A DNA stretch of 56,796 nt from a virus. The stretch spans positions 1 through 56,796 of the IMG/VR virus record IMGVR_UViG_3300022934_000023; one strand, given 5' to 3'. Within the stretch, counting starts at the first letter, position 1; the number at the start of each line of letters is the position of its first letter. The notes beneath the pieces were generated by a model, which was given only the letters and a program-made list of their open reading frames with translations, did not search any database and was not told the DNA's origin. A program made the position numbers and the translations under genes. Of this stretch, positions 41,496 through 49,819 are shown one piece after another.

Positions 41496-41717
41496 ATGAA
41501 AACATCTATCAAAAGCGAACTGACCACCTCTGAAGCTAAAGAGGTTTTTGCGATCACCGAGCGGGAAATCCGCACGATCCGCATAATGATCACCGGCATT
41601 GAAAATCAGATATCGGCCCTCGATGAATTCATGGATGCGATCGGGTTGCAAAAATGGATGGGCAGCAGCCCGCGTTCCGTTGCCGCGTGTGACTTCAAGA
41701 TCACGAAAGACGATTGA
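41496..41717 (+). CDS. Small helical protein
   Basis: The start ATG 41496 follows the repeated CGAAAGGAC leader, giving 73 residues (MKTSIKSELTTSEAKEVFAI). The protein is a helix with mixed charges (EREIRTIRIMITGIENQIS) and a short basic tail. It ends just before an intrinsic terminator. I do not recognise it. Confidence 0.55.
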   Translation: MKTSIKSELTTSEAKEVFAITEREIRTIRIMITGIENQISALDEFMDAIGLQKWMGSSPRSVAACDFKITKDD

Positions 41718-41730
41718 AACAGGAACAACG

Positions 41731-41755
41731 CCCCGGCCTTTGTGCCGGGGTTTTT
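41731..41755 (+). terminator. Rho-independent terminator
   Basis: A seven-pair CCCCGGC/GCCGGGG stem (41731-41737 and 41744-41750) with loop CTTTGT is followed by five T. It ends the operon that carries the DUF932-like, winged-helix and small helical genes and separates it from the HNH gene. Confidence 0.9.
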
Positions 41756-41778
41756 GCTTAGGGAAGGGAAAAGGAACG

Positions 41779-42513
41779 ATGGAAATCATCACCAGAAAAG
41801 AAGCGAAGGCGGTGGGGTTGCAAAGGTACTTCACCGGGAAGCCGTGCAAACACGGCCATGTTTCCGAGCGTTTGACGGCTGGTGGCACGTGTCAGGAATG
41901 TTTAGATCGCAGATATTGGGGCGATAGAGAGCGCCCACAAAAGCATTCTGTCCCGGCGCATCTGCGGCAGTATTTGATGACTAGGAAAGAGGCACGGGCG
42001 TCAGGGCTTACAACCTATTTTACGGGACAGCCATGTAAAGAGGGGCATATTGCAGCCCGTTGGACTAGCAGCGCGCATTGTGTAATTTGCGCGAGAGCAA
42101 GGTGGGATCTTGCGTTTTGCTGTAACAAAAAGGCCCCCGTTCGCAGGACTGAAGAATATCGGTCAGAACATCAGAGGAAATATCGCGCGGTTAATGCCGA
42201 AAAAATACGTGCGCGCGTCAGGGAATATCAGATCGAAAATAAAGAAAGGTACATGGAGTATCAGACGGCATATCAGGCGGCGAGGCGTGTGTTGCAACGA
42301 AAGGCTCAACCACCGTGGGTAGATGTTGCAGAATTGAGAGCGATCTATAGAGCTATGAGGCGCAAGAACAGAAAAGCCGGAAAGATCGCATATCACGTCG
42401 ATCACATTGTGCCGCTGCAGGGCCAGAATGTTTGCGGCTTGCACGTGCCGTGGAATTTGCAAGTTATCTCAGCGCGTGAAAATCAACAAAAGGGCAACCG
42501 CATCGAAGCGTAA
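41779..42513 (+). CDS. HNH homing endonuclease with duplicated zinc module
   Basis: This 244-residue protein starts at ATG 41779 (AAGGAAC ribosome site). Two N-terminal modules (TRKEAKAVGLQRYFTG and TRKEARASGLTTYFTG, each followed by PC.HGH/PC.EGH and a CxxC) are tandem zinc-binding or DNA-binding units. A charged Tyr-rich helical linker follows, and the C-terminus carries the HNH core HVDHIVPLQG, GLHVPWNLQVISARENQQKG (H, D/H, N, H). It is likely a free-standing homing endonuclease or nicking enzyme. It sits alone between two terminators, as an inserted mobile gene would. Confidence 0.85.
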   Translation: MEIITRKEAKAVGLQRYFTGKPCKHGHVSERLTAGGTCQECLDRRYWGDRERPQKHSVPAHLRQYLMTRKEARASGLTTYFTGQPCKEGHIAARWTSSAHCVICARARWDLAFCCNKKAPVRRTEEYRSEHQRKYRAVNAEKIRARVREYQIENKERYMEYQTAYQAARRVLQRKAQPPWVDVAELRAIYRAMRRKNRKAGKIAYHVDHIVPLQGQNVCGLHVPWNLQVISARENQQKGNRIEA

Positions 42514-42561
42514 CGAAATACCCTCCCGGCGGGGTGAATAGCCGGGTTCCTCCCTAACTTG

Positions 42562-42589
42562 CCCCCGGCCCTAGTGCTGGGGGTTTTTT
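42562..42589 (+). terminator. Rho-independent terminator
   Basis: CCCCCGGC (42562-42569) pairs with GCTGGGGG (42576-42583), one G-T wobble, with loop CCTAGT and six T. It ends HNH transcription and marks the start of the long non-coding region. Confidence 0.9.
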
Positions 42590-43119
42590 ATGGGCGGGTG
42601 CTGCATTAATAGCTTGCGGCTTGAACTGGCGGGATAAATCGGCGGGCTGGGGTTTCGGGATATGCTGCGCTTTATGACCTCGAAAGACAGCCCGGCAGGT
42701 AACCCATATCGGAAATAATGTCAGCCCAACGTAAAAACCGCGCACGATGGCGCGGCATATAAGGGCGGTGGGTTCCCGGCTTGTTGCAAAACATCATGGC
42801 GCTTGTAGTCGGCCCATCATCGATGGTCTGACCCCGGTGTGGGGGTCGCTAGGGCCACCGGGGGGGTACCAGTACTTGTATGCAATCTCGACCTTGATTT
42901 GTGGATTTGGGGTTATCTGTATGGATATGTTTGCATGTCCCACTATATAACCCCTACGGGTAGACCCGTCTTCCCCTGCGGGAAAGTTTTGCAACTCCCT
43001 AACGGACTCTATCGGGTACTGTGGGGGTATATCCCGGCGGGTCTTAGACCCATTGTACATACGAGAGTTTATTCTGTCAAGTAAATTCGTCAGAACACCC
43101 CTCTGAAATAATTTTTTTG
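42590..43119. other. Hairpin-rich non-coding region before late promoter
   Basis: I see no convincing gene here and no tRNA. It holds hairpins such as CCGCGC/GCGCGG (42738-42755) and ACGGGT-AG-ACCCGT near 42955-42970, a copy of the repeated motif (AAATAATGTCAGCCC at 42713), a possible 14-codon frame whose ATG (42719) lies in that motif, a TTATCTGTATGG string shared with 37510, and TTTTGCAAC/GTTGCAAAA copies (42783, 42987). The region separates early and late arms, so an origin, packaging site or regulatory leader is plausible. Confidence 0.6.
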
Positions 43120-43148
43120 TTGACAATCAGCCTTATCGACCCTAATAT
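43120..43148 (+). promoter_or_regulatory. Strong sigma70-type late promoter
   Basis: Perfect TTGACA (43120-43125), a 17-base spacer and TAATAT (43143-43148) face the terminase genes. Transcription would start near 43155, leaving a leader of about 110 bases that contains an inverted repeat TTTCAC/GTGAAA (43163-43168 and 43192-43197). TGTCAAG and CGTCAGAAC variants of the repeated motif lie 40-50 bases upstream (43074, 43088), suggesting control. It probably drives the whole late arm. Confidence 0.85.
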
Positions 43149-43266
43149 GGTACCGTGGGCTGTTTCACGTACGGTATATTCCCACACATCTGTGAAATAT
43201 TCTCTTGAATCACGGCGAATATGGCTAAGTGAGACGCCCACGCCTCCAACCCCGTTGCAAAAAACA

Positions 43267-43674
43267 ATGAATTTGCTCCCACAACAAAAAAAAGAGCGGG
43301 TACTTACCCCTCAACAGACCCAGTTTCTTGAACTTTTGTTCGAAAACGGTGGTAATGCCACGGCTGCAGCCATAGATGCAGGATATTCACGTGGTTCTGT
43401 CCAGTGGTTGAAGTCCACGTTGGCAGAAGAGATCATTGAACGCACAAAAAACATACTTTCGGTCAATGCTCTGAAGGCAGCAAACCGTATTGTCTCCACA
43501 ATTGACAATCCCGCCCCCGAACGAGGCGACGAACTAAGGCTACGAGCCGCAGAATCGTTGCTTAACCGCGTAGGAGTTGCAAAACAGGAGACCCACAACC
43601 ACAACGTACAAGCAATACACGGTGTGGTGTTGCTTCCCCCCAAGAATGAAGTAGTAATTGATGCGGAGACGTAA
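43267..43674 (+). CDS. terS: Terminase small subunit
   Basis: ATG 43267 gives 135 residues (MNLLPQQKKERVLTP); the longer upstream frame would start in the promoter. The core GGNATAAAIDAGYSRGSVQW is the helix-turn-helix of small terminases, followed by a helical oligomerisation part (AANRIVSTIDNPAPERGDEL). It recognises the packaging site and starts DNA loading with the large subunit. No clear ribosome binding site precedes it, only AT-rich sequence. The large subunit gene follows after one small gene. Confidence 0.8.
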   Translation: MNLLPQQKKERVLTPQQTQFLELLFENGGNATAAAIDAGYSRGSVQWLKSTLAEEIIERTKNILSVNALKAANRIVSTIDNPAPERGDELRLRAAESLLNRVGVAKQETHNHNVQAIHGVVLLPPKNEVVIDAET

Positions 43675-43679
43675 CGAAT

Positions 43680-43868
43680 ATGTACAAGTATGACAATCAA
43701 AGCACCAGTCTTACCCGAGCAACTGGCCCATACCGACCAAACACGTTGCATCCAAAGCCTAGACATATTGGAAAATATGATCCTACTACTGATGCAGATA
43801 CTGATAGATTTCCTATGAGGGGGCCACGTGGACGACCAGCAGCAATCAGCGCCGAAAAAGCGCGGTAG
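43680..43868 (+). CDS. Small protein between terminase subunits
   Basis: This 62-residue protein begins MYKYDNQSTSLTRATGPYRP and ends RGRPAAISAEKAR. It is polar, Pro/Arg-rich and disordered. It fits between the subunit genes, overlapping the large subunit start by 41 bases. No function is known; it could assist terminase assembly. Confidence 0.55.
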   Translation: MYKYDNQSTSLTRATGPYRPNTLHPKPRHIGKYDPTTDADTDRFPMRGPRGRPAAISAEKAR

Positions 43869-45528
43869 ACCTAAAAAAGACCCCAATGCGCCAAAGGCCA
43901 CATATAACCTCTCTACGAGGGAACGTGCGCGACGTGCGGCGACGAAACGTGTTAATGCCGCGAAACGTCGTGCAGTCAAGTCAAGCAAAGCCGCAGAGGA
44001 CAAACGACGCTATGCCCGAAAGCTGGAACAAACTACAACAAAGGTTGAAAAGGCTCTGGTTGGCAACGAGTCTGCCACAATCGATCTTGGGGATTTGGAT
44101 GTACTGCCAGATGCAGTCAGTGACCTTGTTAGCGAAAGCGAGATTGTCTTTCAGCCGAATGATGGCCCTCAGACAGACTTTCTCAGTGCGGGTGAGCGAG
44201 ACGTACTTTACGGCGGTGCTGCCGGTGGTGGAAAGAGCTTTGCACTTCTTGCTGATCCGCTACGTTACTGCCACAATCCTAATCATCGTGGTCTTCTTCT
44301 CCGTCGTACACTGGATGAACTCACCGAACTAATCGACAAGTCACGTCAACTGTACCCCAAAGCCTTTCCGGGTGCAAAGTTCCGGGAGTCAAAAACCACG
44401 TGGGTGTTTCCATCCGGAGCAACAATATGGTTTACGTACCTTGACAGAGATAAGGACGTAACCCGCTTTCAGGGTCAGGCGTTCAACTGGATAGGTATCG
44501 ATGAGATAACGCAATACCCCACACCGTACGTTTGGGATTACCTTCGTTCTCGTCTTCGCTCAACAGACCCTGAACTCCAACAACACCTCTATATGCGTTG
44601 CACAGCGAACCCCGGAGGCATTGGGGGCTGGTGGGTCAAAAAAACGTACATTGACGGCCTAGAACCCAACAAAGCCTTTCCCGCATTTGACATCGAGACA
44701 CAAAAGCCCTTTGTGTGGCCAGCAGGTCACGAGAAGGCAGGTCAACCGCTGTTCCTTCGCAAGTTTGTACCGGCGCGGCTGACCGACAATCCCTACCTGA
44801 TGGCAGACGGTCAGTACGAGGCGATGCTCAGGTCGCTCCCAGAAGTCGAGCGAAAGCGGCTTCTCGAAGGGGATTGGGATGTGGCGGAGGGAGCAGCCTT
44901 CCCAGAATTTTCAAGGAGTCGGCACGTTGTCGAACATTTCGAGTTACCTACCAATTGGCCCCGTATACGAGCGGCAGACTACGGCTATGCGAGTCCGTCG
45001 TGCGTTCTGTGGGGGGCTATTGACTGGGATAACAATATCTGGGTTTATCGCGAACTATATGCTAAACACTTGACAGCGGAAGAGTTAGCTGATAAAATAA
45101 TGGAAGCAGAACAACTCGACCCAACACCGCACTACACCGTGTTGGATTCGTCGTGTTGGAACAAGACAGGATTCGGTCCGTCGATTGCCGAAACAATGAT
45201 GAGAGCCGGAGTCCGCTGGACACCTTCTGATCGTAATCGCATACAGGGCAAGATGGAAGTTCATCGCCGTCTTGCTAATGATCCCTACACAGAAGAACCT
45301 CGATTACGTATCTTCTCCAGTTGCCAAAACATAATTAAGCAACTGGCTGGCATTCCGCTTTCTAAGTCCAACAGTGAAGATGTAGATACTAAGGCAGAGG
45401 ATCACGCATACGACGCTCTGCGATACATGGTAATGACACGCATGAGCGGATACACATCAATACACAAACAACTTGGTGCAATTAAGAGTCAGGTGTACCA
45501 AGTCCAAGATGAGACGTTCGGATACTGA
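43828..45528 (+). CDS. terL: Terminase large subunit
   Basis: This 566-residue protein starts at GTG after AGGGGG. The basic N-terminus (KKRGRPKKDPNAPK) precedes the ATPase, with Walker A GGAAGGGKS at 129-137 and Walker B WIGIDE at 221-226. The nuclease begins near RAADYGYASPS and contains later conserved Asp (TKAEDHAYDALRY). It powers DNA packaging into the procapsid and cuts concatemers. The Ala/Lys-rich N-terminal extension of about 100 residues is longer than usual and may bind DNA. Confidence 0.95.
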   Translation: MDDQQQSAPKKRGRPKKDPNAPKATYNLSTRERARRAATKRVNAAKRRAVKSSKAAEDKRRYARKLEQTTTKVEKALVGNESATIDLGDLDVLPDAVSDLVSESEIVFQPNDGPQTDFLSAGERDVLYGGAAGGGKSFALLADPLRYCHNPNHRGLLLRRTLDELTELIDKSRQLYPKAFPGAKFRESKTTWVFPSGATIWFTYLDRDKDVTRFQGQAFNWIGIDEITQYPTPYVWDYLRSRLRSTDPELQQHLYMRCTANPGGIGGWWVKKTYIDGLEPNKAFPAFDIETQKPFVWPAGHEKAGQPLFLRKFVPARLTDNPYLMADGQYEAMLRSLPEVERKRLLEGDWDVAEGAAFPEFSRSRHVVEHFELPTNWPRIRAADYGYASPSCVLWGAIDWDNNIWVYRELYAKHLTAEELADKIMEAEQLDPTPHYTVLDSSCWNKTGFGPSIAETMMRAGVRWTPSDRNRIQGKMEVHRRLANDPYTEEPRLRIFSSCQNIIKQLAGIPLSKSNSEDVDTKAEDHAYDALRYMVMTRMSGYTSIHKQLGAIKSQVYQVQDETFGY

Positions 45529-47462
45529 TGGCAAAAAAGACCGTAAAAGATTTATCTATTGAGATAGTAAAAAAGGCAGAGGCGGGTACTCTGACTATCG
45601 GTGAAGCACTGGATTACGTATCTAATCCTAGTGTCCCTATGCCTGAGTCGTACAAGTCAATTAACAAAGAAGGCGTCCACGTTGCCCGTGCCCAGATGAA
45701 TACGGTACGCAACAACATGAAGACGCTTAAAAAGCTGGCTCCTGATGACTTTCCTCTCGGACTAGACACGCCTCTCAAAGATATGCGGAATGCAGAAATC
45801 GTGTTTCTGTTCCGTCGTGATGGTTCTCCTGATCTTTCGAACCGAGCCTATAACTATCAAATCTTCGAAAACATTCTGTTTCACAACCTCGACAAGTATG
45901 GTCTTTCAGCCATCACTGAGGATGTGGGCGACGGCATTAAAGAGTCCATGTATCCGCGCCTTGCGGGTGCAGGTAATCCAATGGGTACGCAGCGTACAGG
46001 TCTTGCTGGCGAACGTCCTATGGAGGGACTGCTTGAGAAGGAAAAGCTGGATGCAATATACGCGGATGCTCTTCCTGAAGTCGAAGCAAAGTACAACGCT
46101 AATACACGCCGACTCGTAGAATACCATCGCAACACCTTCCAGCGTCCAGAACAACTAGTAGGTTTGAAGGTTACAGATGTCATCGTCGATGGCGACAACA
46201 TAACCGTCAAGGGCAAGAAGACAACCAAGACAGATCACAAGGGTCGTCCAGAGTTGACCTTTAAGGCAAGTAGCCCTATGGGCCGCTTGCTGACAGAAGC
46301 AAAGAATTCCAGCACCTCTGATCTTCTCTTTGATACTGACATCGACACGTTCAATGATGCGTTTAATGATACGGTCGGAAAACGACTTGCCGAATACAAA
46401 GATGTGCTTCCACAGGCGGACGTTAAAGTCACTCTGCCCAATGGTAAAGTAGAAATTCAGCAACGCGCAGTTACAACTCCGTCTGCTATTCGTTCGATTG
46501 TCCCACACTACCTGCATAAGCAACTCAAAGTCAACAAAGACGTTGTTCAGGGCTTGATGGGACACATCAATGCCGATACGATTGACCGTAACTATATTGG
46601 CATCTCAGCAAATAAAGACCTCCCTCTGGTTCTGGAAAATCCTGAAAACTTTGCCCAGAGTGGATTCGGTGGCGGAACTAACGCCCAGCATTTTGATCGC
46701 AGTCTTCTCAGTGAAGAACAGCTTGAGTTAATTGCAGGCGAACTTACTGAAGCCGAGACACAAGAGGCAAAGGCACGTACTGCTGTTGCTGTTCGTGTAC
46801 AGGCAACAGAAGCTCTTCAAACACAAAAAGCGGTTATAGAACGTGCTGCACAGATGCCAGAAGAAATTGCTGCTGCAACCACTGTCGCAGAAGGCGAAGC
46901 GCAAATAGCGCAAGTGCAGTCTGAGGCTCGTTCTAGCGCACGAAAAGAGTCTGCTGCAAACAGAGGTAAAGCTCACCGCAACGCATTGCGCGAAATGCTA
47001 GACCCACGTAATCTCAAGTCTTCGGCGCTGGCTGGGCTGGCTACTGCAGGTACTCTGCTGTCAAAGGCACCCAATCCCGTGTTTGATTTAGTAGGCGGTC
47101 TTGTAGATAAAGAGAGCTACGACATCGCAGAACAAAAGGGTCGTACCTTTGTGTCCGAGTTGACAGGTCAGCCGGAAGATAGCTTTCTGTCACGAATAGG
47201 CGGGGGAGCAGGCGTAGTAGGTGAGATGCTTACCGGTGCTGTTGCTGACCCCGAGGGTGCAGCCCGTACAAGCGCCCAGATGATGTCGCTGCTGGGCAAG
47301 ACCCCGATTCTTAATTTGACGAGGGGCATTCCTGATGCGGCCCCGCCACAGACAGGTACACTTGAGGCAGAAGACGCTGCGTCTAATGTCCAAGACGTAG
47401 AAAACCGCGCACGTAGCGGTCAAACCACGTCCCTGCTGGACGTACAACCACAAACTTTATAG
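45528..47462 (+). CDS. Tyrosine-recombinase-like virion/packaging protein
   Basis: This 644-residue protein starts at a TGATG overlap after terL. Residues of about 195-358 follow the tyrosine recombinase catalytic layout: TFQRPEQLVGLKVTDV (R206, Arg I), a beta hairpin with Lys (ITVKGKKTTKTD), TTPSAIRSIVPHYLH (R322, Arg II; the usual His is S319), LMGH (H346) and NYIG (Y356, nucleophile position). So five of six signature residues remain. An N-terminal SAM-like helical part precedes it. The last 270 residues are Ala/Glu-rich coiled coil then Gly-rich membrane-type segments, unlike integrases. Its place between terL and portal suggests a virion or packaging role. Confidence 0.7.
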   Translation: MAKKTVKDLSIEIVKKAEAGTLTIGEALDYVSNPSVPMPESYKSINKEGVHVARAQMNTVRNNMKTLKKLAPDDFPLGLDTPLKDMRNAEIVFLFRRDGSPDLSNRAYNYQIFENILFHNLDKYGLSAITEDVGDGIKESMYPRLAGAGNPMGTQRTGLAGERPMEGLLEKEKLDAIYADALPEVEAKYNANTRRLVEYHRNTFQRPEQLVGLKVTDVIVDGDNITVKGKKTTKTDHKGRPELTFKASSPMGRLLTEAKNSSTSDLLFDTDIDTFNDAFNDTVGKRLAEYKDVLPQADVKVTLPNGKVEIQQRAVTTPSAIRSIVPHYLHKQLKVNKDVVQGLMGHINADTIDRNYIGISANKDLPLVLENPENFAQSGFGGGTNAQHFDRSLLSEEQLELIAGELTEAETQEAKARTAVAVRVQATEALQTQKAVIERAAQMPEEIAAATTVAEGEAQIAQVQSEARSSARKESAANRGKAHRNALREMLDPRNLKSSALAGLATAGTLLSKAPNPVFDLVGGLVDKESYDIAEQKGRTFVSELTGQPEDSFLSRIGGGAGVVGEMLTGAVADPEGAARTSAQMMSLLGKTPILNLTRGIPDAAPPQTGTLEAEDAASNVQDVENRARSGQTTSLLDVQPQTL

Positions 47463-47472
47463 GGAGGCATTA

Positions 47473-47691
47473 ATGCCGAACAACAACTACAACTACGGCG
47501 AAGCATACATTAACGCCGCTTGCACTACGTCTGTTGATGATCAGATGGGTGCCAATCAGCTTTACCGTGAAGGTCTCGAATTCGACACCAAGACCGCACA
47601 GGGCGTGCTGACTGAGGACATGCCTAAGAAGATGTCCAAGACTGCAGTTGATCCTTCGCTGATGAAGATGGCTGAACAACGCGACTACTAA
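47473..47691 (+). CDS. Small conserved protein before portal
   Basis: This 72-residue protein has a good ribosome site (GGAGG) and reads MPNNNYNYGEAYINAACTTS, then DQMGANQLYREGLEF. It is mostly helical and acidic-neutral. It sits just upstream of the portal gene. I recall such small genes at this place in marine podoviruses but not a function. Confidence 0.6.
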   Translation: MPNNNYNYGEAYINAACTTSVDDQMGANQLYREGLEFDTKTAQGVLTEDMPKKMSKTAVDPSLMKMAEQRDY

Positions 47692-47704
47692 GAGGTAGGT
47701 CGAT

Positions 47705-49819
47705 ATGGCTGACAACTTTCTGGAACCGGCTGACGATACAGCAGTTCCGCTAGAAAACCCGGAAGAACAGTTTCCGGGCCTAGCGGCGTACGTCAGGGGT
47801 AAATTTGAAGACGCAGAGAACGGACGTTTCTCGTACGAACAGCGATGGTTGCAAGCGTACAAGAACTTCCGTGGCATCTACGATACAACTACACAGTACC
47901 GTGATTCTGAGCGGTCAAAGGTGTTCATCAAGATCACCAAAACCAAGGTGCTGGCAGCATACGGTCAGATCGTAGACATTCTGTTTGCTAACAAGAAGTT
48001 TCCGATGGTTGTTGAGCCGACTCCCGTACCGGAAGGTATCGCGGAGTTTGCACACCTTGAGACTCCGCTGGATCAGATGGTAGAAGACCCGTACGGCTAC
48101 GCAGGCGACGGGCGAGAAATGCCGTTTGGTGCAACAGAGGCAACTCCGTCTATGGACTTTCTTGGTGGGTTGCAGCAGCGATACGCTAATGCACCTATCC
48201 AACCCGGTCCTGCCCTCATGGGCGAACCCCAGATCAGTCCGGCTCAAAAGGCTGCACTGAACATGGAGAAGCAAATCCATGACCAACTCCTTGACACAAG
48301 TGCTGTTAATGTTCTTCGATCTTCTATCTTTGAGTCCGCACTTCTGGGAACTGGTATTGTAAAGGGTCCGTTCAATCACTACAAGCGAATCCACAAGTGG
48401 CAGTCGGGTCCGGAGGGTCGGCAGTACGTTCCCTACGAAAAGGTAGTTCCACGTATTGAACACGTATCTCCGTGGGACTTTCATCCCGATCCGTCTGCAA
48501 CAAACGTAGACGACTGTGAGTACGTTATTCAACGTCACCGCATGAATCGACAGCAGCTTCGTGGGCTGATTGCACAACCGTATTTCTACAAAGATGCAAT
48601 CGAAGAATGCCTTGCAAAAGGCCCGAACTACGAAGACAAGTACTACGAAGATACCATCCGTGAGGATGAGACTGAGCCGTACTATCAGGGCAATCGCTAC
48701 GAAGTACTAGAATACTGGGGTGTTATTGACTCCAAGATGGCCGATGAGGCAGGTCTAGACGTAGCTGACAGCATGGATGAGTTCGATCAGGTTCAGGTCA
48801 ACATCTGGATTTGTGGCACAATGGTGCTGCGCTGCGTTCTCAACCCGTTTACACCTGCACGCATTCCCTACCAAGTGTTCCCGTACGAGATCAACCCCTA
48901 TCAAATCTGGGGCGTTGGTATTGCTGAGAACATGGAAGACGCGCAGATGTTGATGAACGGCCACGTTCGTATGGCTATCGACAACCTTGCTCTTGCTGGC
49001 AACCTCGTATTCGACGTGGACGAAGCATCTCTTGTGCCGGGACAGAACATGGATATCTTCCCCGGTAAGATATTCCGTCGTCAGTCGGGCGTCACTGGTA
49101 CAGCAATCAACGGTCTCAAGTTTCCTAACACGGCACCTGAGAACATCCAGATGTACCAGATCAGCCGTCAGCTTGCAGACGAAGAGACAGGTCTGCCATC
49201 CATCATGCACGGACAGACGGGCGTAGCAGGCACAGGACGCACAGCATCCGGCCTCTCTATGCTGCTTGGCGGTGCAAGCCTGTCACTCAAGACGGTAATC
49301 AAGAACATTGACGACAGCCTTCTCAAGCCGCTTGGTGAGGCGTATTTCCAGTGGAACATGCAGTTCAACGATGACTCTCCTGACATCGAAGGCGACCTAG
49401 AGATCAAGCCACGCGGTGTAGCAGCCGTTATGCAAAAAGAAGTACGAAGTCAGCGTTTGACTACGCTGCTGCAAACGGTATCGAATCCGATGCTGGCACC
49501 GTTCATCAAGATTCCGAATCTGATGCGCGAACTCGCTATCGCACAGGACATTGATCCAGACAGTCTCGTCAACGATGTTAACGAGGCACAGATTTTCGCA
49601 GAGATGTTGAAGGGATTAGCCAATGCTCAACAAGAAGCAAGCCAGCAAGGTCAGCCAACTGGTGACCAACAAGGAAGCGTGGGACAGTCTGGAGGAGTAC
49701 CTCCGGGAGCAAATCCAGATGACGCTTCGGGCGTTGGTGGCGGCACAATCGGAACTGGAAGTGTTCCGGCTGCAGGGGAAAATAACTTCACTGGAACAGA
49801 TCAAGGGGCTGAAGGCTGA
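47705..49819 (+). CDS. Portal protein
   Basis: This 704-residue protein is encoded after terminase and before scaffold, the usual portal place, and its size and helix-strand pattern fit podoviral portals (e.g. VFIKITKTKVLAAYGQIVDI, ERSKVFIK, HVRMAIDNLALAGNL, PGKIFRRQSG, GRTASGLSMLLGGAS). It forms the dodecameric ring at one head vertex for DNA entry and exit and tail attachment. The last 66 codons are Gln/Gly/Ser/Pro-rich and disordered and overlap another gene in a different frame. Confidence 0.85.
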   Translation: MADNFLEPADDTAVPLENPEEQFPGLAAYVRGKFEDAENGRFSYEQRWLQAYKNFRGIYDTTTQYRDSERSKVFIKITKTKVLAAYGQIVDILFANKKFPMVVEPTPVPEGIAEFAHLETPLDQMVEDPYGYAGDGREMPFGATEATPSMDFLGGLQQRYANAPIQPGPALMGEPQISPAQKAALNMEKQIHDQLLDTSAVNVLRSSIFESALLGTGIVKGPFNHYKRIHKWQSGPEGRQYVPYEKVVPRIEHVSPWDFHPDPSATNVDDCEYVIQRHRMNRQQLRGLIAQPYFYKDAIEECLAKGPNYEDKYYEDTIREDETEPYYQGNRYEVLEYWGVIDSKMADEAGLDVADSMDEFDQVQVNIWICGTMVLRCVLNPFTPARIPYQVFPYEINPYQIWGVGIAENMEDAQMLMNGHVRMAIDNLALAGNLVFDVDEASLVPGQNMDIFPGKIFRRQSGVTGTAINGLKFPNTAPENIQMYQISRQLADEETGLPSIMHGQTGVAGTGRTASGLSMLLGGASLSLKTVIKNIDDSLLKPLGEAYFQWNMQFNDDSPDIEGDLEIKPRGVAAVMQKEVRSQRLTTLLQTVSNPMLAPFIKIPNLMRELAIAQDIDPDSLVNDVNEAQIFAEMLKGLANAQQEASQQGQPTGDQQGSVGQSGGVPPGANPDDASGVGGGTIGTGSVPAAGENNFTGTDQGAEG

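Noticed and set aside
26882-42513. Methanesulfonate monooxygenase or other metabolic gene as recalled from HMO-2011
   Set aside because: I looked for an iron-sulfur or monooxygenase-type protein among the accessory and early genes and found none; only RNR and MazG serve metabolism here.
42590-43119. tRNA gene or CRISPR array in the long non-coding region
   Set aside because: Hairpins there do not make a cloverleaf with a T-arm GTTCGA-type loop, and there are no regularly spaced repeats with unique spacers. I found no tRNA or CRISPR array elsewhere in the window.
45528-47462. Conventional temperate phage integrase
   Set aside because: The catalytic layout is present but the box II His is missing, the C-terminus is unlike integrases, the gene is in the late operon, and there is no repressor, excisionase or tRNA-like att site.
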